Assembly (NCBI RefSeq): GCF_000576305.1
Contig: NZ_BAVZ01000010.1
Span: 94,089 to 158,088 of the forward strand
Length of the DNA stretch: 64,000 bases
Direction: 5' to 3'
Source of the DNA: Paenibacillus pini JCM 16418
GTDB taxonomy: Bacteria; Bacillota; Bacilli; Paenibacillales; Paenibacillaceae
The position numbers were made by a program, and so were the translations under genes. The first letter of the stretch is position 1. The number at the start of each line of letters is the position of its first letter. Under the pieces are notes generated by a model. The model was not told the DNA's origin. It saw only the letters and a program-made list of their open reading frames with translations, and made no database searches. Below, piece after piece: positions 1 to 9,820 of the stretch.

Positions 1-87
1 TACACCTCGACGCGGGTAAAATTTCGTAGGTAAATTTCAAATTTCGACAATATGATGGATAAAGAGTCTGTACACTTTCATGGACTC

Positions 88-1892
88 TTATAATCGATAG
101 GGAAGTGCTGGAAGTCGGATGGTAATTGTTGTTCCTTCGCCAAGTTCACTATGGATATAGATTCCATATTGTTCCCCAAAATATAAGCGAATACGCTCAT
201 TAACGTTAATAAGTCCAATATGGCTGTCCATATCTACATCAGAATGGTTAGAGATCCGTTGCTGTAGGTTGAGCAGCTGTTCATGGCTCACACCCGTCCC
301 GTTATCACGAATGGTAATGAGTAAAAGATTTTCAGAGAGGGTTGAAGAGACTTCAAGCAATCCCGCACCGACCTGACGTTCAAGTCCATGAATAATAGCG
401 TTCTCAATGAGCGGTTGTAGTGAGAAGTGGACAACCTGTAAGGATTCCGTATCAGGTGCTAAATTCTCAACATATTGAATTTTATCGCCGAAACGCATTT
501 GTTGTACTTTGACGTATAGACGAATATGCTCAAGCTCCTGATGTAGCGGAATAATATCCTTGCTCATCTGTGTATGAATGCGGAAGAGTTGTCCTAATGT
601 CCCAACCATTTCAGCAATTTCTCGATCTCCGCTCAGGATGGCCTTCATTTGAACGGATTCAAGCGTGTTTGCTAAGAAATGAGGATTGATCTGACTCTTG
701 AGCGCGCCTAAACGGGCTACCTTTTGCTGGACTATTGCCCTCGAAGAACGTTCGATATAGTTTTGCAATTCCTCCACCATTTTACGCAGTCCTTGATAAA
801 GTACACCAAATTCATCACGCCGAGTACTTCCCAGATCAACATCGAAATTACCCATACCGACCTTCTCAACCTGTCTTTTCAGGAAAATAATCGGTTCTGT
901 CACGCGTGAGCGCATGATAATCATGAAGAGAACCGCCATGCCAATGGAACCAACAGCAAGGGCAAGGATGATTGTACTAAGTAGGGCAGAATCCTTCGTC
1001 ATTTCTTTCTCGTCCATATATTGAATGACTTTCCAACCGGAATAAGGGGAAGTGACAAAGTTCAAATAGGAGCTATGTGCTGCAAAAGTAGTGTTGAAGC
1101 TACCCGATTGCTCGTTCAGCACCTTGCTGAACACTTGTCTGTCCATTTGTAGTGGTTTGGATATGTCCAGATTATTTGAGGCGTATATGATTGCGCCCGT
1201 TTGATCTGTAATGACAAAATTACGCTTCGTATTTTCCGACAAATTCAGAATTTCACTCAGTGAATCGAGCCTAATATCGACTAGCATGACGCCGAGCGGC
1301 TGCTTGCCACCCGTCTTATTAATGACGCGGGCAATGGAGATCACCTTCTCCGTGGAGTTCATTTTGTGAAAAGGAGTATGTGTGCCAAAGATAACGATTG
1401 CACCTTTTCTCTGGACGGTCTTCTTATACCATTCATCCTGTTCGAAATTTTCGTAATCGATATCTGCGCGATTGAAATTGGCGGAATAGAAGAGCTGATT
1501 ACCAGAGTAGATCTGTACGCTATTTACATTCTTAATGGTCATTTCAAGTGTAGCGATAAAATGCTGAATGACATTCTGATAGTTGAGCTTCTGATCTTCC
1601 TCTGGCTTGCTCATCCACTTCTCAAGCGCATTCTGAAGCTGCCCATCCATATGAGCATAAAGGTACCCTTCTCAATACTTTGCAAATATTGATCAATATT
1701 AAACGACAAATTGTTCAGAATTAGATTGGAGCTATTCTTATATTCGGCTTTAACCGTCTGAAGCGATACATAATAAATGACCCCCGAAATTAGCATGAGC
1801 GGAATCGTAATGGTTAGAATCATGAGGGCAAAGATCTGGGTGTTTAAATGCCTCATGTAAAAGAGCTTGCGAAACTGTAGCGGTCTGATCAA
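88..1892 (-). CDS. YesM-type sensor histidine kinase (frameshifted as given)
   Basis: Membrane sensor kinase of the YesM/LytS-like class that would phosphorylate the adjacent YesN-type regulator. The N-terminal part (1892 down to about 1660) has a basic start and one membrane segment. The frame then changes, and the rest continues in another frame from about 1665 to 88 with an extracellular Cache-like sensor region, a second membrane segment, a HAMP-like linker, the His-kinase motif QINPHFLANTLES and a C-terminal HATPase with DNGTG. Restoring one base in the AAGGG run near 1665-1672 (minus strand) joins the halves as about 600 residues, normal for the family. The start overlaps the end of the response regulator gene by 4 bp, so the two are co-transcribed. 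The break is either a sequencing indel or a real loss of function; the sequence alone cannot decide. Confidence 0.82.
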
Positions 1893-3559
1893 TCCATCAT
1901 CCCCATTTGCTTTCGATATTCGGTGGGTGCCATGTTGGTGAATTTCTTAAAGGTTTTGACAAAATGCTTATAGCTCGTATATCCGCACATCAAACAGACA
2001 TCTGTCATGGCGTAATTGGATTGAAGTAGACAACGCTTTGCGTACTCCATTCGAATCTCGGTGACGAAGGTCATGTAGTTTTTATTAAGTTTTGCTTTGA
2101 AGAGACGGCTGAGGTAAGACGGATTATAAAAGAATCGGTCTGCCACCATCTGTAGCGTAATTTCCTGATCAATGTGCTGCAAAATATAGGCTTCGATCTG
2201 CTCGAACATGGCTGTATCCGTAGTACCGATGTTCCTCAAGGATTCACCTGAATCGATACCAAGCTGGATCATCCAAGCGGTAATCCATTCAAATAATGCT
2301 GTGATTGAATCGAAATCATCGAGAAAGCTGAGATAGATCAGTTTTTCATGATATCGTTCTTCCATATTGATACCGTGCTTGCCCGCGAAACGGATGGCAA
2401 CGGCAATAATTTCTTGGATGAAGCTGAGCCACTGCTCTAGAGACAACTGTTGCACTTTAGACTGCGAATCAATAGCCAAGCGATTCATGAATTGCTGTAA
2501 TTGCTGAACATCACCTTGTTCAAGAAAAGATTGCAGCTTTATTTTATCGTTTTCACTAAAAGGGATAGCAGCTCCTTTTACAGGCTCGGCCGCTATGGGC
2601 TGAATCTCAAAGACCTGATGGCCCGAAGGTATAAAGCGCTGAAAGAGTGCTTTGTCGGATTGTAGTAGTAAGGAGGGTAGGGTCTGAATATCCGAAGTGA
2701 CCTGGCCTACTGCTACATAAAGATGCACATCTGGCGCTGCACCTTCATTTTGAAGTACTAATGTAAGTTGTTGCTGTATGCATTCTTCTAAAATAGGTGT
2801 AGCTATTTTATCCTCACCATCTACTCCACAAACTGTAAACGCATACAATTTAGAATGATGTTGATAGGTGAAAAGTGGCTGTTGGTCACTCCCTTTTCCT
2901 AGGTAGGAATGAAGTACGTTTATAAGAATGCGTTCGGCATTCTGCCACCACCAAGTTCTAGATTGTGGCGATGGGAAGGACGAAGGTACATAAGATAATA
3001 CAAAAGGCTGTAGCGAGCATTCCTCCGCGTTGATGCCACATAACTCACTTAGTACGTCGATCTCGGTAGAAATGTTGCCGTCTTCTATTAATTGCTTCAC
3101 GAATTGACTACGCTTCAGCTTCATGTTGTCTTTAAGATCTTTACGGATCGAGAGAGCGGAAATCTGTTGTTCACGCCGTAAATCGAGCTTCTCAATACAG
3201 TCATGGATCGTCTTAATACTCTCGGCATATTGAAGGGGTTTTAGTAGATAGGCAAATACATTACCTAAGCGAATAGCTCTCTGGGCATAGGCAAACTCAT
3301 TATATCCAGTCCATATGACAAATAGAGTATCCGGTAGCTCTTTGCGGAGTCGTTCTATCATTTCAAGGCCATCCATTAGAGGCATGCGAATATCTGTAAT
3401 GATAAGATCTGGGCGCTCTCTGAGTGCAATATCCACACCCTCGGAGCCATTCTCTGCTTCGACGATCTCGTGAAAGCCAAGCTCCTCCCATTCAAAATAC
3501 TTTTTAAGCCCCATGCGAATTAACGGTTCATCCTCTACGACCATCAATTTATACATCAT
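1889..3559 (-). CDS. YesN-type response regulator (REC plus AraC HTH)
   Basis: Cytoplasmic DNA-binding response regulator, about 556 residues. The receiver domain occupies roughly residues 1-125, with acidic residues in VVEDEP and the phosphoacceptor Asp in TDIRMPLMDG. A long middle region is typical of YesN proteins. Two AraC-type helix-turn-helix units lie at the C-terminus (IEAYILQHIDQEITLQ onward, then CGYTSYKHFVKTFKKF). The ATG at 3559 is preferred over a TTG one codon upstream because the GGGGG ribosome site is better spaced. It is divergent from the sugar ABC operon starting at 3773, which it most likely controls, as is usual for YesMN next to CUT1 transporters. Confidence 0.9.
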   Translation of the reverse strand: MMYKLMVVEDEPLIRMGLKKYFEWEELGFHEIVEAENGSEGVDIALRERPDLIITDIRMPLMDGLEMIERLRKELPDTLFVIWTGYNEFAYAQRAIRLGNVFAYLLKPLQYAESIKTIHDCIEKLDLRREQQISALSIRKDLKDNMKLKRSQFVKQLIEDGNISTEIDVLSELCGINAEECSLQPFVLSYVPSSFPSPQSRTWWWQNAERILINVLHSYLGKGSDQQPLFTYQHHSKLYAFTVCGVDGEDKIATPILEECIQQQLTLVLQNEGAAPDVHLYVAVGQVTSDIQTLPSLLLQSDKALFQRFIPSGHQVFEIQPIAAEPVKGAAIPFSENDKIKLQSFLEQGDVQQLQQFMNRLAIDSQSKVQQLSLEQWLSFIQEIIAVAIRFAGKHGINMEERYHEKLIYLSFLDDFDSITALFEWITAWMIQLGIDSGESLRNIGTTDTAMFEQIEAYILQHIDQEITLQMVADRFFYNPSYLSRLFKAKLNKNYMTFVTEIRMEYAKRCLLQSNYAMTDVCLMCGYTSYKHFVKTFKKFTNMAPTEYRKQMGMMD

Positions 3560-3725
3560 CAAACCCCCGATGCTTTAGCTTTAGGTTCCTATATTAAGTA
3601 GTATATCGATTGTATCGGATGTGAACGAAATGCAACAAACAATATTTGGGAAGAGTCAATTTTGAGGTATGAAAGTAAAGATAGGGGTATTCAAGAAGGT
3701 GGATTTATGCCTCTATAATAGTAAA

Positions 3726-3739
3726 TGAAAGCGCTATAT
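3726..3739 (+). promoter_or_regulatory. candidate cre (CcpA) site
   Basis: TGAAAGCGCTATAT matches the degenerate consensus TGWAANCGNTNWCA at 12 of 14 positions, between the divergent regulator and the ABC operon. The function is inferred from similarity to the consensus and from position. Confidence 0.4.
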
Positions 3740-3772
3740 TAAATACGACTTCAATTATTTAGGGGGAAAGAA

Positions 3773-5149
3773 ATGAGAACTTTCAAAAAAGGGATTATGT
3801 CTTTACTAGGAATTACGCTCATCAGCACACAACTAGCAGCATGTGGATCGACCGCAGAGACCCCAAAGTCAAGTGAAGCAGGTAAAGAAACGACACCATC
3901 AAATACGGCTAAGCCAGTAGAGATTACATGGTGGAACTTTCCGAGCTTTCAAGCCTTGGATGGAGAAGTTGGGAAATACGAAAAACAAGTTATTGCAGCT
4001 TTCAATCAAAAAAATCCGGATATCAAAGTTAATCTAGAAATGCTTACATTTGAAGCTGGTCCTGAGAAGCTCAATGTAGCGATTGCTTCAAATACAGCTC
4101 CTGATGTCATCTATGATGCTCCTGGTCGAATTCTAGATTGGGGTAAGAAGGACTTATTAGCTCCACTGAACGATATGATCACGGATGAAGTGAAGAATGA
4201 CGTTTCACCTGCGCTAATGAAACAATCCATGGTTGGCGATCAGGTCTATATGTATCCGATCAATACAGCTCCATTTATGCTGGGTGTTAATAAAACCGTA
4301 TTTGAGAAAATTGGTGCATTAAATCTATTGCCATTGGATCGTCCAGATCGCACATGGTCTTTTGATGAATACAAGAAGGCTCTACAAGCTGTTAAGGAAA
4401 AGGCACCAGACGTGATTCCTTCTGGATTCTTCGCGAAGAGCCAAGCAGGAGACCAAGGAACACGCGCTTATATTTCGAACCTCGGTAATGCTAGCTTCTT
4501 TACGGATGACTATTCCAAAGTAGCAATCAACACCGACAAAGCGGGAGCTGCACTCGACTGGATCGTCCAAGGTGTGAAGGACAAATTAGTCGTTGGAGGA
4601 TCCGAATCACTAACAGGTGGCGATGTGAATGACCTATTCCTACAAGGTAAACTAGCAATTTCACTGAACTATTCTCCTGTACTTAGAGCACAGAACGTGA
4701 CGCTTAAAAAAGCTGAATTTGAAGATATCCTTCTTCCATTCCCAACGATTGATGGTGCAAAGCCAAGACTTGAGCCTTATCTTGGGGGTATGGCGGTATT
4801 TAACAACGGTGATGACGCTAAGATTGCTGCATCCAAGAAATTGATTGATTTTATCGCTAATGATCCAGAATGGGGTAAGAAGAATCTAATTCAAACAGGC
4901 GGTCTGTCTGCTCGTAATTCAATTACTGGTTTGTATAACGATCCTGAGTACACATATGCCGAAAAAGCACGTGAATTCTATACAAATCCTCCAACAGTTG
5001 CTGACGGATATGCTGAAATTCGTACGTACTGGTTCCCTGAATTGCAGCGCGCTCTGATCGGTAAAGCAACGGGTAAAGAAGCACTCGATTCATTCGCTGA
5101 AAAAGCAAACGAAGCCATCACAAAAGCTAAAGCAGAAGCTAAAAAATAA
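3773..5149 (+). CDS. Sugar ABC transporter substrate-binding lipoprotein
   Basis: Extracytoplasmic solute-binding protein of family 1 (CUT1), 458 residues. The signal peptide ends in lipobox LAAC (Cys about residue 24), so the mature protein should be lipid-anchored. A Ser/Thr/Lys-rich linker precedes the start of the binding domain (VEITWWNFPSF). It has a clear ribosome site (AGGGGGAAAG). It is followed by two permease genes, but no ATPase is encoded here, so a shared MsmX-type ATPase elsewhere is likely. The sugar cannot be read from sequence; the YesMN regulator suggests an oligo- or polysaccharide breakdown product. Confidence 0.92.
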   Translation: MRTFKKGIMSLLGITLISTQLAACGSTAETPKSSEAGKETTPSNTAKPVEITWWNFPSFQALDGEVGKYEKQVIAAFNQKNPDIKVNLEMLTFEAGPEKLNVAIASNTAPDVIYDAPGRILDWGKKDLLAPLNDMITDEVKNDVSPALMKQSMVGDQVYMYPINTAPFMLGVNKTVFEKIGALNLLPLDRPDRTWSFDEYKKALQAVKEKAPDVIPSGFFAKSQAGDQGTRAYISNLGNASFFTDDYSKVAINTDKAGAALDWIVQGVKDKLVVGGSESLTGGDVNDLFLQGKLAISLNYSPVLRAQNVTLKKAEFEDILLPFPTIDGAKPRLEPYLGGMAVFNNGDDAKIAASKKLIDFIANDPEWGKKNLIQTGGLSARNSITGLYNDPEYTYAEKAREFYTNPPTVADGYAEIRTYWFPELQRALIGKATGKEALDSFAEKANEAITKAKAEAKK

Positions 5150-5174
5150 ACTAACATACAAATAAAAGTTGTTT

Positions 5175-5208
5175 GGAGTAGTACGCGATCGAAGTGTGCT
5201 ACTCCTTT
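5175..5208 (+). terminator. Intercistronic stem-loop between binding protein and permeases
   Basis: GGAGTAGTACGC pairs with GTGTGCTACTCC (two G-U pairs) around a 7-nt loop, followed by only three T. It is probably a partial terminator or mRNA stabiliser that lets the binding protein be made in excess of the permeases. Confidence 0.55.
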
Positions 5209-5237
5209 CAACAAGACATGGAATGAGGAGAGCAATG

Positions 5238-6134
5238 ATGGAGACAAGAGTCCGTAAGGTAAATCAACATGTATTACGCGACTGGCTCATGAGCTATTTG
5301 TTTTTACTTCCGGCATTTGGATTTTTTCTAATCTTCGTCGCTTATCCAATGCTAAAAGGAATTTATATCAGTTTTTTCAATTACTCATTACGGAAATTTG
5401 AGTTTACGGGTTTGGATAATTATATTTCGTTATTTCATAATGAAACCTTTCTGAAATCGCTTTGGAATACGTCGCTGCTCGTTATTATTACGGTTCCAGT
5501 CGTTATCGTATTTTCGATCTTTGTAGCTATGAATATTTATAAGAAGAAAGAATTCGCACGTTCCTTCTTTAGAGGCGTCTTCTACTTACCGGCGGTATCT
5601 TCTGTTGTAAGTATCACCGTCGTATGGGGCTGGATTTATCACCCGAATTACGGGATTTTGAACTATATAACCGGGTTATTCGGAGCAGATCCGATCTCTT
5701 GGCTTGGAAATACGAAAACAGCTCTGCTGTCGATTATCGCTGTGCTTATTACGACTTCGGTTGGACAGCCGATTATTCTATACGTGGCATCACTTGGTAA
5801 TATCCCGACTTCGTATATCGAAGCCGCTCAAATTGATAGAGCATCCTCATGGCAAATATTCCGGAAAATCATTTGGCCGATGTTAATGCCAACCAATCTG
5901 TACATTATCGTAATTACGACGATCAATACATTCCAATGTTTTGCCTTAATCCAGCTACTTACTTCTGGTGGTCCTTTCTACAGTACAACCACCGTCATGT
6001 ATGGCGTATATGAACAGGCATTTAAGCTCGGAAACTTTGGAATGGCATCGGCCATGGGCATTGTGCTCGCGGTTGTAATCGGTATTATTTCCACTATTCA
6101 ATTCAAATACCTTGGCAGCGATGTGGAGTACTAG
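5238..6134 (+). CDS. Sugar ABC transporter permease (MalF/LacF-type)
   Basis: Inner-membrane permease with about six transmembrane segments and the binding-protein-dependent transport signature for ATPase contact (EAAQIDRASSWQIFRKI). The start at the ATG pair 5235/5238 is chosen over upstream alternatives because a GAGGAG site lies 4-7 nt before it and the upstream region forms the intercistronic hairpin. The size, about 298 residues, is normal for the family. It pairs with the next gene to form the heterodimeric channel for the sugar delivered by the lipoprotein upstream. Confidence 0.9.
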   Translation: METRVRKVNQHVLRDWLMSYLFLLPAFGFFLIFVAYPMLKGIYISFFNYSLRKFEFTGLDNYISLFHNETFLKSLWNTSLLVIITVPVVIVFSIFVAMNIYKKKEFARSFFRGVFYLPAVSSVVSITVVWGWIYHPNYGILNYITGLFGADPISWLGNTKTALLSIIAVLITTSVGQPIILYVASLGNIPTSYIEAAQIDRASSWQIFRKIIWPMLMPTNLYIIVITTINTFQCFALIQLLTSGGPFYSTTTVMYGVYEQAFKLGNFGMASAMGIVLAVVIGIISTIQFKYLGSDVEY

Positions 6135-6146
6135 GAGGATTACCAT

Positions 6147-7028
6147 ATGAGTTCATCTATACAAGCTAATATGAAGGCAGGCCTTCCAAGTCCCAAAGTA
6201 CGAAAGAAACGGGAATGGAGCATTGGCAAGATCATTTCTAATTTCTTGTTGATCCTATCCACCTTGTTCTTCATCTTCCCGTTTTATTGGATTATCACGG
6301 GAGCTTTCAAGAAACAAACGGTGGCAACAGCCATTCCACCCGAATGGTTTCCACTTCATCCCACACTTCAGAACTTGTCAGACTTATTCAAGAATCCGGT
6401 ATGGCGTTGGACATTTAATAGCTTTCTGATCTCATTTGTCGAGATGATCGCTGTATGTCTGGTCGCATCTCTTGCCGGATACGTGCTAGCGAAGAAGGTA
6501 TTTCCGGGTCGCAAACTCATATTCGGCATGTTCGTTGCCGCTATGGCACTACCGAAACAGGTTATTCTTGTACCGCTCTTTACGATGTTAGCTGATTTCG
6601 GCTGGGTAAATACGTATCATGGTTTAATTTTACCAGCTATCGGTTGGCCCTTCGGTGTATTTCTGATGAAACAATTTTCGCAGACGATTCCAAGTGAAGT
6701 GATGGAGGCATCGAGAATCGATGGATGTTCAGAGATCCGAATGTTCTCTACCATTATCCTTCCACTACTTACTCCAGCTTTAGGAGCACTTGCAATCTTC
6801 ACGTTCATTGGCTCTTGGAATGATTATTTCAGCCAGCTCATCATGACTCGCTCAACATCGATGATGACTCTGCCTCTTGGAATTGCAACACTACAGGGTG
6901 AGTTCACTACAAACTATGGGGTGATGATGGCTGGAGCAGCGCTTGCTTCGGTTCCGATGATTGCGATCTTCCTCTTGTTCCAAAAGGCGTTTACGCAAGG
7001 TATCACCATGGGTGCAGTCAAAGGTTAA
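6147..7028 (+). CDS. Sugar ABC transporter permease (MalG-type)
   Basis: Second permease subunit, 293 residues, with about six membrane segments and the EAA loop (EVMEASRIDGCSEIRMFSTI). The ribosome site GGAGGATTACCAT lies directly before the ATG, 12 bp after the first permease. The C-terminus QGITMGAVKG is typical of MalG-type CUT1 permeases. It is the last gene of the transporter; no glycoside hydrolase follows. Confidence 0.92.
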   Translation: MSSSIQANMKAGLPSPKVRKKREWSIGKIISNFLLILSTLFFIFPFYWIITGAFKKQTVATAIPPEWFPLHPTLQNLSDLFKNPVWRWTFNSFLISFVEMIAVCLVASLAGYVLAKKVFPGRKLIFGMFVAAMALPKQVILVPLFTMLADFGWVNTYHGLILPAIGWPFGVFLMKQFSQTIPSEVMEASRIDGCSEIRMFSTIILPLLTPALGALAIFTFIGSWNDYFSQLIMTRSTSMMTLPLGIATLQGEFTTNYGVMMAGAALASVPMIAIFLLFQKAFTQGITMGAVKG

Positions 7029-7154
7029 GAACCCAAACAAACGGGTGCAATATGTTCTTGCTAGATCCGTCATTTTAGCGTAATGTGAGGCTGGATTCGA
7101 TACTACGACTCCGGGCTCCATTACGATCCTGAGTCCGTATACAGGAGGACAATG

Positions 7155-7532
7155 ATGAATGGATTTGCAATACTTCTTGGTTTTCAATTAGCAGGCTGGC
7201 TTATTCAGAAGTGGACCGGCATCTTGCTGCCTGGGAATGTAATCGGACTACTCCTATTCATTGCAGCATTATTTCTAAAGTGGGTACCTGTGCAAAAAGT
7301 AGAAGATACCTCGTCGTTTCTATTAAAGAACATGAGCCTTTTTTTCATACCTGTTATTGTGGGAAGTATTACCTTCTTTCCGTATATTAAAGAGCATTGG
7401 GCGGTATTGGCTAGTGGGGGAGTCTTGAGCTTCATCTTCACACTAATCATTACAGGGGGACTCGTACAGAGATTACTTCATACCCGTGCACTGAATCGAA
7501 AAGAGGATGAGACACATGTCCATCACGGCTAA
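7155..7532 (+). CDS. CidA/LrgA-family holin-like membrane protein
   Basis: Small hydrophobic protein of about 125 residues with four predicted membrane segments and family signatures (LPGNVIGLLLF; FFIPVIVGSI). CidA/LrgA proteins act with CidB/LrgB partners in murein hydrolase control or metabolite transport, and the partner gene overlaps its 3' end. The second of two adjacent ATGs (7152, 7155) sits better behind AGGAGG. It may be read through from the ABC operon, since no convincing terminator is seen in 7029-7150. Confidence 0.85.
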   Translation: MNGFAILLGFQLAGWLIQKWTGILLPGNVIGLLLFIAALFLKWVPVQKVEDTSSFLLKNMSLFFIPVIVGSITFFPYIKEHWAVLASGGVLSFIFTLIITGGLVQRLLHTRALNRKEDETHVHHG

Positions 7533-8199
7533 TCCTCTGTTCGGCATCTCGATTACAGTCATCGTTTATGCTGTGATGATATCACTACAGAAACGCTATA
7601 AACGAGTGCACCCTTTATTTATGACTAGCATTGTCATCATCCTTCTACTTATGTCACTACATATTCCGGTTGAAAATTACCAGCAGGGCGGCTCATGGCT
7701 GACGTTTATTCTTGGACCCGCAACGATTGCCTTGGGCGTTCCTATTTATAAGCATGCAGATCAGATTCGCCGCAGCTGGAAGTCTATATTATCAGGCATT
7801 ACGGTTGGTGCAGTTTGTGGTCTGCTTAGTACTGGAGCCATCGTGCTGCTAATGGGTGGGACGAGTGAGATGGCGTGGACCCTCATGCCAAAATCAGCAA
7901 CGACCCCAATCTCGATGGAAGTCTCGCGGATGTACGGTGGTTATCCCGAACTCACCGCGGTGCTAACCGTACTGACGGGACTGATGGGAAGTATGATGGG
8001 TCCTAGTTTACTCCGATTATGCGGTATTACAGATGAGACAGCTATTGGTGTGGCCATCGGCACGACATCCCATGGGATAGGAACGGCGCGCGTTCTCAAA
8101 GATTCCGAATGGATGGGAGCGGTCAGCGGCTTTAGTATGGGACTTACGGGTATATGGGTATCTGTGTTTGCAATGCCGCTTGCATGGCTATGGAACTAA
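7516..8199 (+). CDS. LrgB/CidB-family membrane protein
   Basis: Polytopic membrane protein, about 227 residues, recognised as LrgB family by PLFGISIT, the SATTPISMEVSR stretch and the GIGTSSHGIGTAR-like segment (GTTSHGIGTARVLKD). It overlaps the cidA-like gene by 17 bp and shares its operon. Such pairs influence autolysis or export of small carboxylates; the sequence does not tell which. It is followed by a good terminator. Confidence 0.88.
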   Translation: MSITANPLFGISITVIVYAVMISLQKRYKRVHPLFMTSIVIILLLMSLHIPVENYQQGGSWLTFILGPATIALGVPIYKHADQIRRSWKSILSGITVGAVCGLLSTGAIVLLMGGTSEMAWTLMPKSATTPISMEVSRMYGGYPELTAVLTVLTGLMGSMMGPSLLRLCGITDETAIGVAIGTTSHGIGTARVLKDSEWMGAVSGFSMGLTGIWVSVFAMPLAWLWN

Positions 8200-8205
8200 A
8201 GTTAA

Positions 8206-8242
8206 AGAGCATGAATTCCTGAGTATGGGGTTCATGCTTTTT
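8206..8242 (+). terminator. Rho-independent terminator after the lrgB-like gene
   Basis: Stem AGCATGAA / TTCATGCT with a T run after it. It separates the ABC/cid region from the AT-rich cluster. Confidence 0.75.
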
Positions 8243-8430
8243 ATCATTTGTTACATTGTTTATGCTTAATTGAAGAAGTATACAAACGTTATCTGTAAAT
8301 TAAATGAGTTGATTTAATCATTAAATATGAATATCGTGTACCCAAGCATCATATGGATAAATTCGGATAAAAAGTAGGTACCTTGAAAATTACATTGTGT
8401 CGGGAGCAGTCTATATGGGATGTTTTTTAC

Positions 8431-8460
8431 TTGACAGGCTTCTAATAGGCTTTTTATATT
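8431..8460 (+). promoter_or_regulatory. Sigma-A-type promoter for ddl
   Basis: A perfect -35 TTGACA (8431-8436) and a -10-like TATATT (8455-8460) are 18 bp apart, 53 bp before the ddl start. Confidence 0.6.
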
Positions 8461-8466
8461 TGATTA

Positions 8467-8481
8467 AAATAGATTCTATTT
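8467..8481 (+). promoter_or_regulatory. Candidate operator: inverted repeat before ddl
   Basis: AAATAG-ATT-CTATTT is a perfect short inverted repeat just downstream of the -10 element, where a repressor would block transcription. No regulator gene is adjacent. Confidence 0.35.
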
Positions 8482-8512
8482 CGGGTAGAATAAAGATCAA
8501 TGGAGGAACGAT

Positions 8513-9529
8513 ATGAACATTGTTGTTTTAGCTGGCGGATTAAGCGATGAAAGAGACGTATCATTGTCATCAGGAAGTCAAATTGCAAATGCCCTAATCA
8601 GCAAGGGGCACAGGGTGCTTCTTATAGATATATACATAGGGGTTGCGAATAAAGAGAATTTTGATGATGCGTATAGCAAACTTTCGACTTCAAAATATGA
8701 GTATGCCGTTCCGAAGGAAGAACCCGATTTGGAATTACTCCGAAGAGAACAAAACTATCAAAAGTCACTAATTGGACCTAATGTGATATCGATATGCCAG
8801 AGTGCAGATTTTTGTTTTCTAGCGTTGCATGGTGGAATTGGCGAGAATGGCAAGCTACAGGCTTTATTTGATATTTATGGAATTCCTTATAGTGGAAGCG
8901 GCTATGCAGGAAGCTTGCTTGCAATGGATAAAGCACTCTCCAAACAACTAATGGCCGTAAATGGGGTAACAACTCCTGAATGGACCATATATCGTGTGGG
9001 TGATGACACTTCCAAGATTCCTTTGCCTTGCGTTGTAAAGCCAAACGATAGTGGGTCTAGTATCGGAGTGGAGCTAGTTTATAATCAAAATGATTTGGCA
9101 AACGCGCTAAAAAATGCATGCAAGTACTCAAAATCTGTACTCATTGAAAAAATGGTTGAAGGCAGAGAGTTTTCGGTCGGAATTTTAGGTGAAGTGGCAT
9201 TGCCTGTTATTGAAATCATACCTACCCATGGCTTTTATGATTATAAAAACAAATATCAGGAAGGGGCTGCAAAGGAAATCACCCCTGCAGAAGTATCAGA
9301 TGAACTAACCGCCTCTTTACAAAAAGAAGCCCTTAAAGTTCATAGGATTTTGGGACTTTCCGGTTATTCCAGAATAGATTTTATTGTGGATTCCCATCTA
9401 AATATATTTTGCATTGAAGCCAACACTCTTCCCGGCATGACCCCTACAAGCTTACTCCCCCAAGAAGCTAAAGCTATAGGTATAGAATATCCCGAATTGT
9501 GTGAAAAGCTGATTGAACTATCAACATAG
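8513..9529 (+). CDS. ddl: D-alanine--D-alanine ligase (possible cluster-linked copy)
   Basis: ATP-grasp ligase, 338 residues, that joins two D-alanines for peptidoglycan precursor synthesis. Visible family features are the N-terminal VVLAGGLSDERDVSL, the central LALHGGIGENGKLQ, ATP-binding PCVVKPNDSGSSIGV, the catalytic Arg/Asp in GYSRIDFIV, and the metal-binding IEANTLPGMTPTSLLP. All key residues look intact. It is monocistronic, with its own promoter and terminator, and stands at the edge of the AT-rich cluster. That placement suits either an ordinary paralogue or a self-resistance copy of the target enzyme; the latter is inference. Confidence 0.92.
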   Translation: MNIVVLAGGLSDERDVSLSSGSQIANALISKGHRVLLIDIYIGVANKENFDDAYSKLSTSKYEYAVPKEEPDLELLRREQNYQKSLIGPNVISICQSADFCFLALHGGIGENGKLQALFDIYGIPYSGSGYAGSLLAMDKALSKQLMAVNGVTTPEWTIYRVGDDTSKIPLPCVVKPNDSGSSIGVELVYNQNDLANALKNACKYSKSVLIEKMVEGREFSVGILGEVALPVIEIIPTHGFYDYKNKYQEGAAKEITPAEVSDELTASLQKEALKVHRILGLSGYSRIDFIVDSHLNIFCIEANTLPGMTPTSLLPQEAKAIGIEYPELCEKLIELST

Positions 9530-9580
9530 AACCATTTCGAGATTAGAATTTATAGGGGAATGAAGAGATTCTTTATATAG

Positions 9581-9631
9581 GCATTATCAAGAGCGTATTC
9601 TAATGGAATGTGCTCATGGTAATGCTTTTTA
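9581..9631 (+). terminator. Rho-independent terminator after ddl
   Basis: Outer stem GCATTA / TAATGC with inner pairings GAGC/GCTC and ATTC/GAAT, followed by TTTTT. The gap 9632-9820 holds otherwise only the regulatory region of the next gene. Confidence 0.7.
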
Positions 9632-9746
9632 TATATATATAGACCCCTTTCAGCCTAGAGTTTATTGAGCCATTCTCGGAATATTCCAATCTCCATTTGA
9701 TTAGTTCGTGGTTATATTACAATAAGTGGTATAAATGTATGATTAT

Positions 9747-9760
9747 TGACAACGCTTTCA
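9747..9760 (+). promoter_or_regulatory. Candidate cre (CcpA) site before the EIIC operon
   Basis: TGACAACGCTTTCA matches TGWAANCGNTNWCA at 13 of 14 positions. A TATAAT follows at 9789-9794 without a convincing -35. A weaker related stretch (AAACGCTTTGA) abuts the start codon. Confidence 0.4.
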
Positions 9761-9820
9761 CATACATGTTAACATTTGTAACAATATGTATAATATGTTT
9801 TTGAAAGGTAAACGCTTTGA

